Shown piece by piece: positions 26,683-38,634 of a stretch of 64,000 nt of DNA (position 1 is its first letter; each line of letters starts with the position of its first letter). Under the pieces are notes generated by a model. The model was not told where the DNA came from and made no database searches. It worked only from the letters and a program-made list of their open reading frames with translations. Source of the stretch: Rotaria socialis (taxonomy: Eukaryota > Rotifera > Eurotatoria > Philodinida > Philodinidae); assembly GCA_905331475.1 (NCBI GenBank), contig CAJNYU010001813.1, forward strand, positions 248,001-312,000, in the 5' to 3' direction. The translations under genes were made by a program, and so were the position numbers.

Positions 26683-28096
26683 TTATACACGTGCTCGAGT
26701 AGCACTTATTGAAGTAGTTGCTATTGGAGGCATTGAGATTTTATGTTTTTGCCGTTGAGTAAGTCGTTGTTGAGGTTGCGATGATAGAGAAATTCTCGCG
26801 ATAGGCATAGGTTCTTGTTTATTTTCGGTTCGTCGCGTTGTATCTGCTCGTGCAGGTGAATTATTTCGATTAATAAGCTGATTTAATGGTTGCTTCTGTG
26901 GTTGTGATTGACCTGCTCCTCCTCGTTGTCTTGATGACTTTATTTCGTTATCAACAAGTAATTGATGTTCAGCTGATTGCACATGTGCTTGACGATGCTG
27001 TTGTCTTTTTGTTAGTTTTGTGTCATTTTCATTGATAATAGGCTGCTCACTATGGTGTACTGATCGGTTAGGTGCTGCTGATGGCATTGTTGTCGTTCCT
27101 GAACGATGGTTATTAGATAATCTAGCTTGTAAAGGGCCTGACATTTTATTCGATTGATTATTGACTTTAGAAGTCGATGAATCATTGGAGTCTTGATGTT
27201 TATGTTGATGATGTGCATGAGAATGTGTTCGGTGATTACTTGTACTTGAATTCGATATATCGATATTATTTTTATCTCCATTTGTATGTTGACGTTTACT
27301 TGCATTTCGTTGAATACGTTCAGCTAACGTTGCTCTATGATCAATACCAACATAAATAGGTTTTTCTACAGCTGCTTGAGCTGGTGATGTATTCGATGTA
27401 GATTGAACTGATCGGTGCACACTTTGTCTCGTTAATATAGAGTCCTGGTTTGACATTAAAACAGATAAATCATTAGTTGTAGCACTGGGTTCATGCCATG
27501 ATTGTGTACTACTCAAAGGAGTTTTCGATGGCGGTCCTTGTTGAACTGTACGAGCAAATTGTACTTTTTTCGACGATCTTTCATCAGGCAACATTGATTG
27601 AGCTTGCTTCATAGATGAACTGTGCATTTGATTGGAAATATATTGCTGAGGATCATATGGCATATTAGATGATGACATTGTAAGTGGATTCATTGGGTAA
27701 TATTGATTATTTACATCATGATGTGATGCCCATGATTGATTCATCATGTCATTTTGAAGCATCGGATAGTTATTCGCATAAGTACTTGGTGCACCCGGAG
27801 GATCTATCGGTAAAAACAAATATATGTATCATATTTTTTCTATCAAATTTTCTATTTGATTGTGATAGTTAAAGTTTACCATTATATTTTGTTATCTGTT
27901 GATGATCGATTTGTTTATTCCAATCTTCATATCCATTAGCTATGTTCCTATCTGTTATGTTTTGTTCAGTATCATTTTGCGAATTATACCGATCGAGTTC
28001 AGGCGACTCTTTTGTTTGTTCTAATTCTGCATGTTTCCCTTTTTTTCGTTTTGATTTTTTTCCGTGATGTGATGACCGACTGAAAAGGCCGCCCAT
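26683..28096 (-). CDS. Low-complexity protein with predicted N-myristoylation site
   Basis: Two exons, 28096..27880 and 27803..26683, join in phase to 445 residues. I do not recognise the family. The N-terminus MGGLFSRSSHHGKKSKRKKG has Gly2 and Ser6 (N-myristoylation pattern MGxxxS) followed by a strong polybasic stretch. This lipid-plus-basic arrangement is typical of plasma-membrane peripheral proteins; that is inference. The rest is rich in Gln, Ser, His and Asn with short patches such as KPIYVGIDHRATLAERIQRN (about mid-protein) and a basic C-terminus (ISATRARV). There is no transmembrane helix, and most of the protein looks disordered. The gene converges on NUDT19 and lies in front of centrin on the same strand. 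It could be a scaffold or adaptor. Confidence 0.72.
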
Positions 28097-28517
28097 TACG
28101 TATTCTCTACGCGTACATATAAAATTATAAATATATCAGCGTTCGTTTGCCGATGTGAATAACGACTAGTCATCACAATTTACCTTTACAGCTACCTTAT
28201 TTCTTTTAATAAGTCAAGGAAGCGCTAATAAACATGGTTTCTCTCATTGAATACTCATTTCAAATGATTGGTTGGCTTGATGATGAAAAAAAATCAGAAA
28301 AGTATTTTTACCTCTGTATACTTTCACAGCAAACCGTTCCGCATAGGTGAATATATGGTAAATAATAGAGTGTATAACACGCGGGTGTGAACACATCAAG
28401 GGACAAAAAATCATAGAATACTTTTTTCTGATTAGTTTTATTGTTTCTTTAATGGAACGATTAAAATAACTGACAACAAATAATTTGATATACAACACAA
28501 TAAATAAATGTGACTAT
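28097..28517. other. Intergenic between two minus-strand genes
   Basis: 421 bp between the start of the MGG protein gene and the stop of centrin. AT-rich, with an 84-codon minus-strand open frame of hydrophobic, non-family sequence that I reject. It should contain the centrin 3' UTR and the promoter or leader site of the downstream gene. Confidence 0.4.
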
Positions 28518-29334
28518 TTAATATAATGACGTTTTTTTCATGATTCGTAAAAATTCTTGCTCGTTTATTTCCCCATCTCCATCACGATCCGCTTCGTCAA
28601 TCATTTCCTGTGACGAAAAAAAGCAAAAATTTGCTTCTCATAAAGAAAATATTCTGTGAAAGAGTAGCTTACTTGTAATTCTTCTTCGGTTAAATTTTCA
28701 CCTAATTCTTTTGCGACACGTTTTAAATTTTTAAATGAAATTCTTCCTGTACTATCATCATCAAAAAGTCTAGAAATTGAAAATAAAGAAAAAATGTATA
28801 AGCCAACAATTATTCTTACCGAAATGCTTTTAAAATTTCTTCTTTCGAATCTTTTTCTGCCATTCTTTGAGACATTAATTGAAGGAAATCATTGAAATCA
28901 ATCGTACCTAATGATTATTATCATTTTTAGAAAAATATTGACCTATTTTTTTGTCATTTACCAGCATTTTCTTTTTGAATATCAGCTAACATTTTTTTTA
29001 TTTCTTCTTTTTTAGGTTCGAAACCTAATGCACGCATTGCAACCTATAATAAATTTAGTTCTTGTAATTTTTTATTCGTTTGATTTAAATTAATTTCATA
29101 CTTTAAGTTCTTTAACATCAATGCTTCCTGTGCCGTCAGCATCGAATAAATCGAAAGCTTCGCGAATTTCTCCTTTTTGTTCTTCAGTTAAATCGGATCG
29201 AGAACCGGCAGCTCGTTTTTTAGCTGCACCACCGAGCGCGGGTCGTTTTATCTGAGTTGCTGTTGTAGCCTATTCGAAATAGTAAAAATATCAAGTTTTA
29301 TTTTATCAAGAAAAGTCTTTATTCTTTATACCAT
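28518..29334 (-). CDS. CETN: Centrin (EF-hand protein of centrioles/basal bodies)
   Basis: Six exons on the minus strand, 29334..29332, 29269..29102, 29043..28962, 28907..28820, 28769..28673 and 28607..28518, join in phase to 175 residues (human centrin-2 is 172). Centrins are calmodulin-like proteins of centrioles, basal bodies and, with XPC or TREX-2, nuclear complexes. Four EF-hands are visible: [15 protein letters not shown] (loop 1, good Ca ligands), a degenerate second loop (QKENAGTIDF), [15 protein letters not shown] (loop 3) and [15 protein letters not shown] (loop 4). The C-terminus [12 protein letters not shown] is the centrin signature. The N-terminal basic tail ([13 protein letters not shown]) is also typical. 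The start codon forms the entire coding part of exon 1, immediately followed by a GT donor; without it the second exon has no Met. Confidence 0.93.
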
Positions 29335-30822
29335 GTATTATTGCACTGAATTAAAACTTAAGACTAATACTACTTATTTTTCTTTTTTCCTGGTAAATCA
29401 TTCTACTGTTTTATTGGATGTAAAATTGAACCAATGGATTTCATTATGATCTCTGGGTGGGTGCCACTGGGAAATGCACCATTTCAGCGATTTGACAGCC
29501 ACTACTTCTTCTTCTCAGATAGAGGGCATGATAAAAATTTTGGAATTTAATTAATAAATCAGTACAACGAGCAAACTGAACCCTAAAATTGTGAAAGTGT
29601 CTCGCCAATAGATGAATATTAGCAATGTATAAGAATGTTTCCAATGATCATGATATCCGTTATCTTTCAAATGAAGTAAAAATCTTAGATGTAATAGTTC
29701 TGGTTCATATCATCGTGATCAGAATTCTCCTCGCCATCATCACAGTAAGTAGTCAGGCATATTCTCTCGTACAGAAATCATATAGACCAATTTAGAAGGT
29801 GTTGAAATCAGATTTGTTCAGTGAACTTTTCTATTAATTTAAAATGACAATCAAAGACCACAAGACTATGTCATTTCTCTTTAGAATTACTTCGAAATAG
29901 GTTACCTGAAAATTGTTATCTTCTCGTTGAAATTTTGAATCTGTCATTGGCATGGGAAAATTATGGTTACTAGTGAAAGGATTTAACTATAGGCTTATAT
30001 TTTCTCTTTCTGCACACGATTATGCTTCAGTTTTTCACTTAACGATAAAAACATTTGAGCTCGTGCTACTATTGAATATCTTAATACTAACAAAGCCAAT
30101 TTTACTATTTTTTCTTTGAAATTGAACAACAGAATTCTGCATAAATAATGTCTTAAGACTTGATCCCAATAGTGCTTTATCGGTAATTTCATTTAAAATT
30201 TAGTAATGTGTCTTAAATTTGTGATCACCTTTTTTGTATGTGATGTTAGTTTTCATTGTGTAATCAAATTACTTCGATGTATACTCATCTATTGAAGTGC
30301 TCTTTTGTGTGCTTGACGTTTTACTATTGCACTCAATACGAAAATGATTTCATGACTTTATTGACATATTTTTGGCACATCATAAAAATTACGATAAGAA
30401 AAAATTATTATTGCATAGACAGAAAAGGAAAAAATGCGTTGTAACAAAAATCAAAATATATATCAAATTTTTTTTAGACAGTATACCAAATGAGAAGCTT
30501 ATGACTAATATCTATAATAAAGCAACGCTTGATGTCATGAACATAATCAGGACTAACTTTCATTGTCTAACTGCACTCAGAAGTATCATCAAATATTATT
30601 TTTTATCAAATATGCCAGAGTTCGTCTTTTTTTTCATCGCTAGGTTAACTCAAGCTCAGGTGACTGCTCTGTGGATGGGTTTCAGCCCTATCCATTGAGT
30701 AGCTAATACAATTGCTAAATCTGGTTATTGTGACTTTTGTATTCTCTATTATATACAAGAACAAACAAAAATGTCAATACACTGATGTGAATATTGTTTA
30801 TAATATTGAGGAGTGATTAGTT
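29335..30822. other. Gene-poor region after centrin
   Basis: About 1.5 kb upstream of centrin. Only scattered short open frames with no splice context or motif are present. It should hold the centrin promoter and 5' UTR near 29.4 kb. Nothing else is supported. Confidence 0.35.
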
Positions 30823-33139
30823 CGAAATGCTTTGGAAAAAATACGTAACGATGGTCCCGGAACACCCGTGGAACAATTGGCAAATTTCTGTTGCACAACT
30901 GAAGTAGTTTCTGTCATTTTTTGTGAGACAATAGCAAGTGTATGAATTGCATCTAACGATTTCTTAGAACCATAGTCTAATTTAGAACGCTAGCAAGGGT
31001 CGTATGAAAGTAGTATCGTTGCAGAATAATGAAAAGCTTAATAAATTGAGACAGGAAAAGTGAAAGTTGATGAAAACTGTAATTCTCGACTAAATCGATC
31101 AAGATAAGGTATGGAGCAAATTATAAAATTCTAATGATTGCCATGAGAAATTCCGTACTCAAGTACGACTTGATTGGCTTCGTTGAAGTGATAAAGATCC
31201 GAGTAAACATCGAATTTCAGCACAGAAATTTACAAACTCGACCTCCAATGTGTAAAAATGAATTGATTGAAAGTTAAAATATACTTTATTGCTTGCCTTA
31301 TATCTTTTTAAATAGCCTATTCAAGCTACTAGTTTGGATTAGATTTGATCCTTGGATGGACCAACCGATTTGACATCTCTCGTATTCATTGTATTTGTTT
31401 TTTTGCTTTTTCTTATAACAGAACGAACGGTTACAGAAAGCAAATGCTTTCCTAATATGTTGAATTAAAATTTGACTTTCTCATATGAATCATGAATTGT
31501 TGAACGTTTTCATCATATCAATGTTCTCTATAATTGAGCATTGGGTTTCATTTAAAATGAACCCCAACACTTATTTGGAAACATTAATGACGGCTGAATA
31601 TCCATTATTTCTTCAGAAAACCACTAACGAATCCAACTGTTTGACTAACCGACCATCGCCACCTCGTTTTGAAGTGTTTTTCCACTTTTTCATAAAAGAT
31701 ATAAAAATGAAAGTAGTTAAAATTCCTCAAAAAAACGTTGAGAAGCAATTTTTAAACAAGAGTATCGTTCTGTTCGACATACGGTTTTCCTTTCTTTGAC
31801 ATTCTGGATCCACCACTCCAGATATCGACAAGTGACTAACGTTAGAGTTCTAAATTTCTAAATGTTTTTAAACAAATCTTGAATATATTCACTTTTTTCG
31901 CATTGATGAGAATGGCAAACCGACTTTTAGTTCGTTTGATTTAAGTTTTATCAAAATCTTCGATTTCCCTTTAGAATGAAAGAAATTGTTGAAATAGTAG
32001 CAAATGAAGTGTAAGGCAAATCAATGATCAATTCAAATTTAAAACAAAAATAATTCTCTAACAACTGAACCGGTTATAGAAAATTGTATTGTCTTTGAAC
32101 GACATATTTCTTTACGTAATTGAATTTTCATTTTAGCATAAAATTGCGAAATATGGATACAATTGAAAGGGCGAATAAATTAGGTCATTTTGTTAGAACT
32201 AAATAATGCTCTAAAAAATATCCTCATCCTAATAAATAAATATCAGTTGAACTAGCAAAATACTTGAACTTTACCGTAATCACACTTCAGACATTCATTT
32301 ATTTTAGATGCGATCGAACATAAAGACGATTACAATGTACATTATAATGCCATCTTCTCAACAAAATTTGTAGATATTAATTTTAAAATAATTCCTATTC
32401 CAATTGTCATATGAGTAGAGTTTCCCCTCAGTCTGTTTTTTTTTGTTCGGTTATAACATGTCGCACATATAATATTTTACATGAATTCAATTGCAGCTGA
32501 TACTTTGTTTAAAAATAATGATGATTTTATCTTGAATTCTGATACAGAAATGTTCGAAATAGGTGTTTAGTATAAATTGATCCGAGTACTTTTTTAAATT
32601 GTGAACATTAGACTTTAGATATCGTTAATCGGAAGCTCCAAAACTTATTTTATCGAATAGATCAAACGAAACTAGTACTATTAGATAGATAAACGCAACT
32701 TGAAGTCAGATACAAGCAATTCGAGATCGAGTACAATCCATGAAGCGAGTGTGAACAAGAAACAATAAATCGAGTAAAAACTGTAATATTTGTCTGTCGA
32801 TATTCTAAACGAACATCAATACCATTTAGCACGAGAAAAGATAATGCAGCTGACACCATTAGGGAGATTCAGTTCGCTTTAAAAAATAAACCGAAATAGG
32901 AAAAAGTCAAATACAACATTAGTTCTACTTTATTCGGAGAAACACTTGTTGACGTTTTACTGAGAATGAGAAAGTAATATAACACAAAAGACAAATCGAT
33001 GGTCATAATAAATTTTGCAAATAAAACACTTCTTATTATTAATAATAATGACACCATCGACAGTGATGGCAATTTTTCTAGGGAGAACAAAGATTTAGCA
33101 ATCGAAAAAGTCCTAAATCTCACTGATGCTCTCGTTTGA
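30823..33139 (+). pseudogene. Decayed multi-exon gene, family not recognised
   Basis: Several plus-strand blocks read like protein in one frame each but carry isolated stops. 30823-30944 reads EKIRNDGPGTPVEQLANFCC and ends in TGA. 31002-31260 contains KLNKLRQEK and FRTQVRLDWLR with about four stops. 31485-31799 is open for 104 codons (NPNTYLETLMTAEYPLF). 31890-31976 reads RIDENGKPTFSSFDLSFIKI. 32308-32412 reads EHKDDYNVHYNAIFSTKFVD after a TTTTAG acceptor. 32660-33139 has about 160 codons with only four or so stops, fewer than chance for such AT-rich DNA, including KYNISSTLFGETLVDVLLRM and KSMVIINFANKTLL. The pattern suggests a gene losing its frame through point changes. A highly diverged live gene with unrecognised splicing is less likely. 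No domain is identified. Confidence 0.35.
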
Positions 33140-34293
33140 ATTATCACAGATCTTCAAAATATTGATTTTAGCTTTTTATTACAAATCAGTTGGCAATGAG
33201 ATCGATTAATAACCAGAACGTTTCTTCGTGTTTTACGATAACAAAAAATGCTTTGTTAATGAAGGTGAAAGTACATTATTCATGTTTTGTTATCGAACAT
33301 AAATGAACTTCTAGCTGTTTCTTTTTAATCATTTAGCTATACACGCTGAACTTTACGCTATCCATGTACGTCCGCGTAACAATGAAACACAAAATGGTAG
33401 ATTAAGAAAAAAATTAATTGGCGTCTATATTTAATCAATACACTAAATAAATTTTATCTATCTGTTGTTACTCATTCATTACATTGATATGATCTCAATG
33501 ATCCTAAGCAAATATAGCCGTACGTAGCCTTTTCTGTTTCCTTCTTTTTTCTCTTATTATGCTATGATAAATCACTCTGAGCTCTATATACCTCTCACGT
33601 GTGTTTTTAAAAGTGTACGCAATGCATTATTGATTGCTATTCAGCTGTGAATCTCTTGTCTATCTTTGTAGACTGTGAGCACATATGCATGAGCCATTAA
33701 ATATATGTTGAAATCGAGATCCAGTAATGCATTTAGGTGAAACTTGCTTGTATTGAGTCACACTTCACTCAAAATGACTTCGTAACAAATGCAATTTGAT
33801 TTCCAAATCAAAAGTCGCTGACAGAGTAAAACTAACGAGTTTTATGGGTTGGTTGACATCTATCCTGTACGATATACTGGCAACAGTGTAAGATAAAAAT
33901 GGCATCGCCATGAACTTGTGCTTTTTATCATCATTGTACACGAACAGCTGGCGTCAAATTCAATTGAAGTAGTTATCAATTAGTTATATACCGTCGGATC
34001 CACGTTCGTCAGTGTGTGGAAAGTGGAGGCTACTCGGTTGGGAAGAGGATGGGAGGGGTTAACCGCTCCCAGAAATTGAAAACATGTCAGATTTTTGAGC
34101 CACTCGCACTCATCAAAACAATGAACAACCCTGTGAAAGTTTGTAAGCAATTGCTATGGTTGTAGATGTGCGAAAAAAGGCCTAGTCTCCACAGTTTGGT
34201 GCAAACGTCCGACGAAACAGTGCCAGCATCAGAACTATGCTTGAATAGCTACGCTTTTTCAATAAGCTTACTCATGTTTTCCTTGAATTTTAG
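33140..34293. other. Intergenic, no gene seen
   Basis: AT-rich for the most part. Around 33.98-34.10 kb there is a more GC-rich patch (GGAAGAGGATGGGAGGGGTT) that could be a repeat fragment. No open frame of note and no convincing RNA gene. Confidence 0.35.
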
Positions 34294-34470
34294 AGTTTAC
34301 AAGGTTTTTTCGTCAGTCTAATTCTCATAGATGATGCTTCATATGATGCCAATCTCAGTAGAAGCAGTTATGATCTAGATCTCACCCCAGACGATAATGA
34401 AGTATCACGAAAGACCGATGCAGATTTTTCTTTTACGGTTACCCAGCGTTGTATTATGTGTTTCTGGTGA
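34294..34470 (+). other. Orphan open exon-like segment
   Basis: After a TTTTAG acceptor, 58 codons stay open to a TGA: FFVSLILIDDASYDANLSRS, DLDLTPDDNEVSRKTDADFS and a terminal CIMCFW. The middle is acidic and protein-like. No partner exon with matching phase was found upstream, so it may be a remnant terminal exon. Confidence 0.25.
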
Positions 34471-34922
34471 ATTCGTTTGCAATTAATTAGCTTCTATCAG
34501 CAACATGTAATTTTAACCAAATGAGCAACGATAAAAGAATGAAGTTGGTTTGGTTTTTTAGTAGTTGCCCAATCACATATTAGACAGTTAATAATGTGGC
34601 GGCATTCATTGCACGAAACTCATTTTTTTCTAAAAATAAAAATAGAGATTTACAGTGAGTCGATTTTTGTCATTTATATCAACATTTACTTCTGCCAAGG
34701 AATTTTTAAATCCACACTTTCAATAGTGCATATCAACATTGAGTGCCTTCTCTTTCTCTGGCTTCTCTTACCAGATCACATACTAGTTTCTGTCATTCAT
34801 TCATTTTTATCTTAGAGAGAAGAATATTTCTAGAAAGCGATTATACTATATGCGAGCATCAGCAAGACATCATTCATTTTCAAATTAAAGTAACTCGTCA
34901 ATCTTAAACACAAGTAAGAATC

Positions 34923-35529
34923 ATGGAAAACAGTAAAGATAATGATACGTCGGGAAAATAAAAGGTTAGCAAATATATAATGACTTATTTATCAATAGAT
35001 ATATGAATTCTTTTATTCCATAGAAGCATCAAGCTCTAATTCGCATCTTGCCAATAAAGAAGCTGATGAAAACAAAAATTTATCAGTAGATAGTCGCATT
35101 GGTCATGGTATTGATGCTGCTAACGACAAAGGTATTTTTGTACTTGTTTCATGTAGAAATATACTGTAGAATTTATTATAGTCGATGAAAAGATCCATGA
35201 AACAAAGACAGAAGCATACTAATAAGGTACCGAAGTGAAAGGTGTCATCGGTCAACTTGGTGATACACTATCGCATGCATATCATTATGTTGCAGAAAAA
35301 GTTTGTGGTTTGTATTATTTTTACTTCTATAGAAATAATTAAAAATATATTGTTAGTTTTGTTTGAAGAAGCAGCCACCGCTGAATCCTATAACGAACAT
35401 ACGGAACAAGCACAAAATCCAGATAATGCACTGGCTGAACGTGCGGGAGCTGGCTCTTCAGCAGTTGGTGACACAATTGGAGAAAACGCTCATAAAGCTA
35501 AAGCTGATGCACATAAAGATGCTTTGTAA
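34923..35529 (+). pseudogene. Broken LEA-like hydrophilic protein gene
   Basis: Three or four blocks encode very hydrophilic, Ala/Glu/Lys/His-rich sequence. They are MENSKDNDTSGK then an in-frame TAA at 34959; HLANKEADENKNLSVDSRIG near 35.05 kb after a CATAG acceptor; VKGVIGQLGDTLSHAYHYVA near 35.25 kb, preceded by a tandem TAATAA; and a final open block, SYNEHTEQAQNPDNALAERA then GDTIGENAHKAKADAHKDAL, with a stop at 35527-35529. The composition and the helix-prone Ala/Lys/Glu repeats resemble late-embryogenesis-abundant and similar desiccation proteins. No intact reading frame can be built, since the stops and a splice-phase mismatch break it. LEA assignment is by composition, not by a defined motif. 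Confidence 0.4.
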
Positions 35530-35611
35530 ATAGCCTCCTGTACATATAGACAGTGTTTTATCTAGGTTTCATTTTTGGAGGGGCTGCTGGCTAGAAAATT
35601 TGTTATCATAT

Positions 35612-36549
35612 AGTAACGGGTGGCCTATAAAGAATGGCGGTCTCATTATTTACTCAATATCGTTTTTGCTCTTCATTGATTTGAACTGAACATTTTTCCA
35701 AAAGATTGAGCATCCAATTCTCTACAAACTCACGTGTAAAAGATTTTTTAAACTACAAAATGGCTAAGTACTAAAACGAAGAAAAAAGTTCGAAAAACCT
35801 TAAACTTTCAAGCACTAAATCCGGTTTTTTTTGAAAATTTGCTTTCCATGTGAGGATCTACAAAAAAAACTTGGTCTACCATGTTAAAGAGCATCAGATT
35901 CTGGGCAAGATTCATGTCTTCAATTTTATTTTTCATTACAAAATGAGTAAAAAATTCTGCATCAATTTTTTCGCTTTTTCTAAAAAACACAACTGTCATG
36001 TCATGTTTTTGATGCTTGCACTAAAACGCATGTCATTCTTTTAAAAAGTGTTATTTTTTGACATATTTTGTTTTCTTTGAAAGTCAACATACTCGACTGC
36101 ACCCCTGTACACTTGTTCGAGTGATGCAAAGTTTCGTTTGCCGTAGACTTTCTTGTAAACCGAAATTAAGGTGTTATGGACGATTTTTCAGAAAATATCG
36201 ACTTAATAGGCGAAGACCACTTTTAAAGAAATGTTTTTCAAACATATCAAAAAGAGCGTACTTGAAAATACCAGAAAATGTTTCTCCCGTAACTTAAGCC
36301 TGCGTATAAACTGTCGCAACATACTCCAAATGTTAATGTATGTTGAGCTTGAAAGTTGACGACCTTTTAACCTTTTTTCGTCGTTTTAGTACCGAGCGGT
36401 TTTGTAGTTTAAAAGAATCTTTTACACATGAGTTTGTAGAGAATTGAATGCTCAATCTTTTGGGAAAATGTTCAGTTCAAATCAATGAAGAGCAAAAACG
36501 ATATTGAGTAAATGATGAGACCACCATTCTGTATGGGCCACTCGTTACT
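35612..36549. mobile_element. TIR element with about 200-bp inverted ends
   Basis: The sequence from 35612 (AGTAACGGGTGGCC) to about 35815 reappears in reverse complement from 36549 back to about 36340 (AGTAACGAGTGGCC...), with scattered mismatches. Long shared runs include CTCAATATCGTTTTTGCTCT and TTGATTTGAACTGAACATTT. The element is about 938 bp. The central 500 bp has only short open frames (one Arg-rich, one Phe/Lys-rich) and no recognisable transposase, so it is probably non-autonomous. I could not see a convincing target-site duplication. Confidence 0.75.
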
Positions 36550-37298
36550 TTTATGAAATCAACTGTTTATTTTCGGGTGGGCGCCGTCCACCCTGCCCAT
36601 ACAGTAGATAAATCACTGTGCATACTTAGACTATGTTGGCATTCGATGAACTGTATTTTTGCGCTGCTGATTCAGATCACTGTTAATTTTTTTATTATCT
36701 GTACACAAAAAATTAAAAGTAGGCGCTTCGTATGGAGCTCAAGTTATCCACGATAATTTTTCATAGTAGCTCATTGAATTGTTTCGAAGAAAAATAGCAA
36801 GCATGGCGAACTTGTTAGACGTGCTAACGAACTATTGTTTAAAGGGAGCAAAATATATTTACCGTATCAGAAGTTCAGAATAAAAAAAAATCTTCCCTCT
36901 GCACTTTTTATTTTTAAAAGTCAAGGAACAGTCAACTTGTTCATTGAACCGAAAATAATAATTTATAATAGTAAGCGAGAACTTTAAATATATAAATAAG
37001 TATTTGTAAATAGTAAGAAAATTTACAAATAAATTAATTTGAATTTTAGAACAAAATCTGTATATCATATACAATTGCCAAACTGTACAAATATTTCAAA
37101 AGAGAAGTCGGTTTATATAGCAGAAGATTCTTAAATTGGATGAATAAAAGTATATAGCGATTATTTTGTTTAGTGAGTTTATTTCATTAGAATTAATATT
37201 TGACAAGCCCATCGAGTTAAAAATAAAATAGAGTTTAGTAATAAAGTTTTGTTAATTGAAAGCACAAAAGCAAAGCATCTATCTGAATAAGGCACTAC
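36550..37298. other. Intergenic, no gene seen
   Basis: AT-rich sequence between the TIR element and the LRRC73-like gene. The last part should be the 3' UTR of that minus-strand gene. Short open frames have no family resemblance. Confidence 0.35.
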
Positions 37299-38634
37299 TC
37301 ATAATCGATGCCAACTTGGCAAACGTCCTACAGTACCATATGATTCAGGTTCAATGGGTAAAAGTTCTTCAATATATTCTTCTTCTTTGTTTTCTTTGTT
37401 TCTTATTTCAGCTCGTTTTTTTGGTACTTTTATCTCATTTAAAGTAAAAGGTTTGGTTTCTTCTTTTATAACGACTCTGGGAGATCGGTTCATATTAGAT
37501 CTTCTCTTTTTCCTTCTGAGTTTTACTGGAGAAAGTTTTTCACTTATTGCACTGGCGATAGTTGATGCATCATCATCAATTGGTAAATAATACGATAATG
37601 GTTGATGACTTGAAATAGAATTCGATCTTGATTTCAAACCAAGGCATTCATTTATTAATGTGCGAGTTGAATCCAGTATCAATGGATTTTGATCAAGGCA
37701 GATCTCTTCGAGTTTTACTGGATATTTTGTAAATAGAGCCAAAAATAATTTTCCAGCAAATTCTGTTAAACTACAGCATTCTAAATCTAGATATGTTAAT
37801 GTTCGACTAATAGAAATCAAAATTAAAAATTAAAATAACCTTCAATTTTTCTACAAACTACCTTGACGCAATTAGCATGCTAAGCATAGCTGCAGTCGAA
37901 TTATCGAAAATATTATAATCAAATGATAATCGACGAATGCGAGAACTAAAAGCTATTGAAAAGAAAAGCTCTGTCCAACCAGCATTTGTAATCAATTGAT
38001 TAGCACTTAAAATTAATTCTTCCAAACCTAGACGATACACAACAATCCTGAAACTGATTATTTTTCATATTTTTTAAGTCTACAAAAACCTGTTTTATTT
38101 TCATCAGGAACAATTAATGAACAAATATTAGACATCGATTTATTTGTTAATTTATTATCTCCAACATCTAATGAACTTAATTGATAACAGTTTTCATTTA
38201 AACTTAAAACGAGTTGAGTAAACATATCATCATCGATATCATTACCATGAACTCTATTAAAAATATTTTTAGCTTTTATTCAGAAAAAAATTTCTTTTAC
38301 TATTACCTTAAATTGATCAGATTCGGACAATGAGATAACATTTGAGTGAATCGTTTAAAACGTTTTTTCTCTTTAATCATTTGAATATTAAATATAAGCG
38401 AAACAATGGATTCACCATTTTTCGATAAACTCTTCATTAGTTCATCAAAATCACTAAACCAGTAGATAAACAAATAAATAAGTAAATATTCAGAAAACAA
38501 GGGAAGTTTTATTACGAATCTAATATTTTACATCGACGAAATTCTAATGATTTGCACGGTTGAGATTCAATAAATTTACAGAGATCTTCTATTTGTTCAT
38601 GATTAATATTTTCTTCAATGAAAGTTGTTTGCAT
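37299..38634 (-). CDS. LRRC73: LRRC73-like leucine-rich-repeat protein
   Basis: Five minus-strand exons, 38634..38516, 38453..38307, 38253..38090, 38027..37862 and 37806..37299, join in phase to 367 residues (human LRRC73 about 316). Ribonuclease-inhibitor-like repeats are visible: LSSLDVGDNKLTNKSMSNIC, LEELILSANQLITNAGWTEL, RRLSFDYNIFDNSTAAMLSM, TLTYLDLECCSLTEFAGKLF and LEEICLDQNPLI. The block from LEELILSAN to TLTYLDLE aligns with the LRRC73 segment LKELTLSANPGITPKGW and following repeats in order and spacing. The C-terminal 110 residues are a charged extension (KLRRKKRRSN, KENKEEEYIEELLP) not present in the human protein as I recall it. LRRC73 function is poorly known. Orthology is likely but not certain; other RI-type LRR proteins are the alternative. 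Confidence 0.75.

Noticed and set aside
27012..27305. 97-codon frame within the MGG protein gene
   Set aside because: Shadow frame of the low-complexity coding exon on the same strand.
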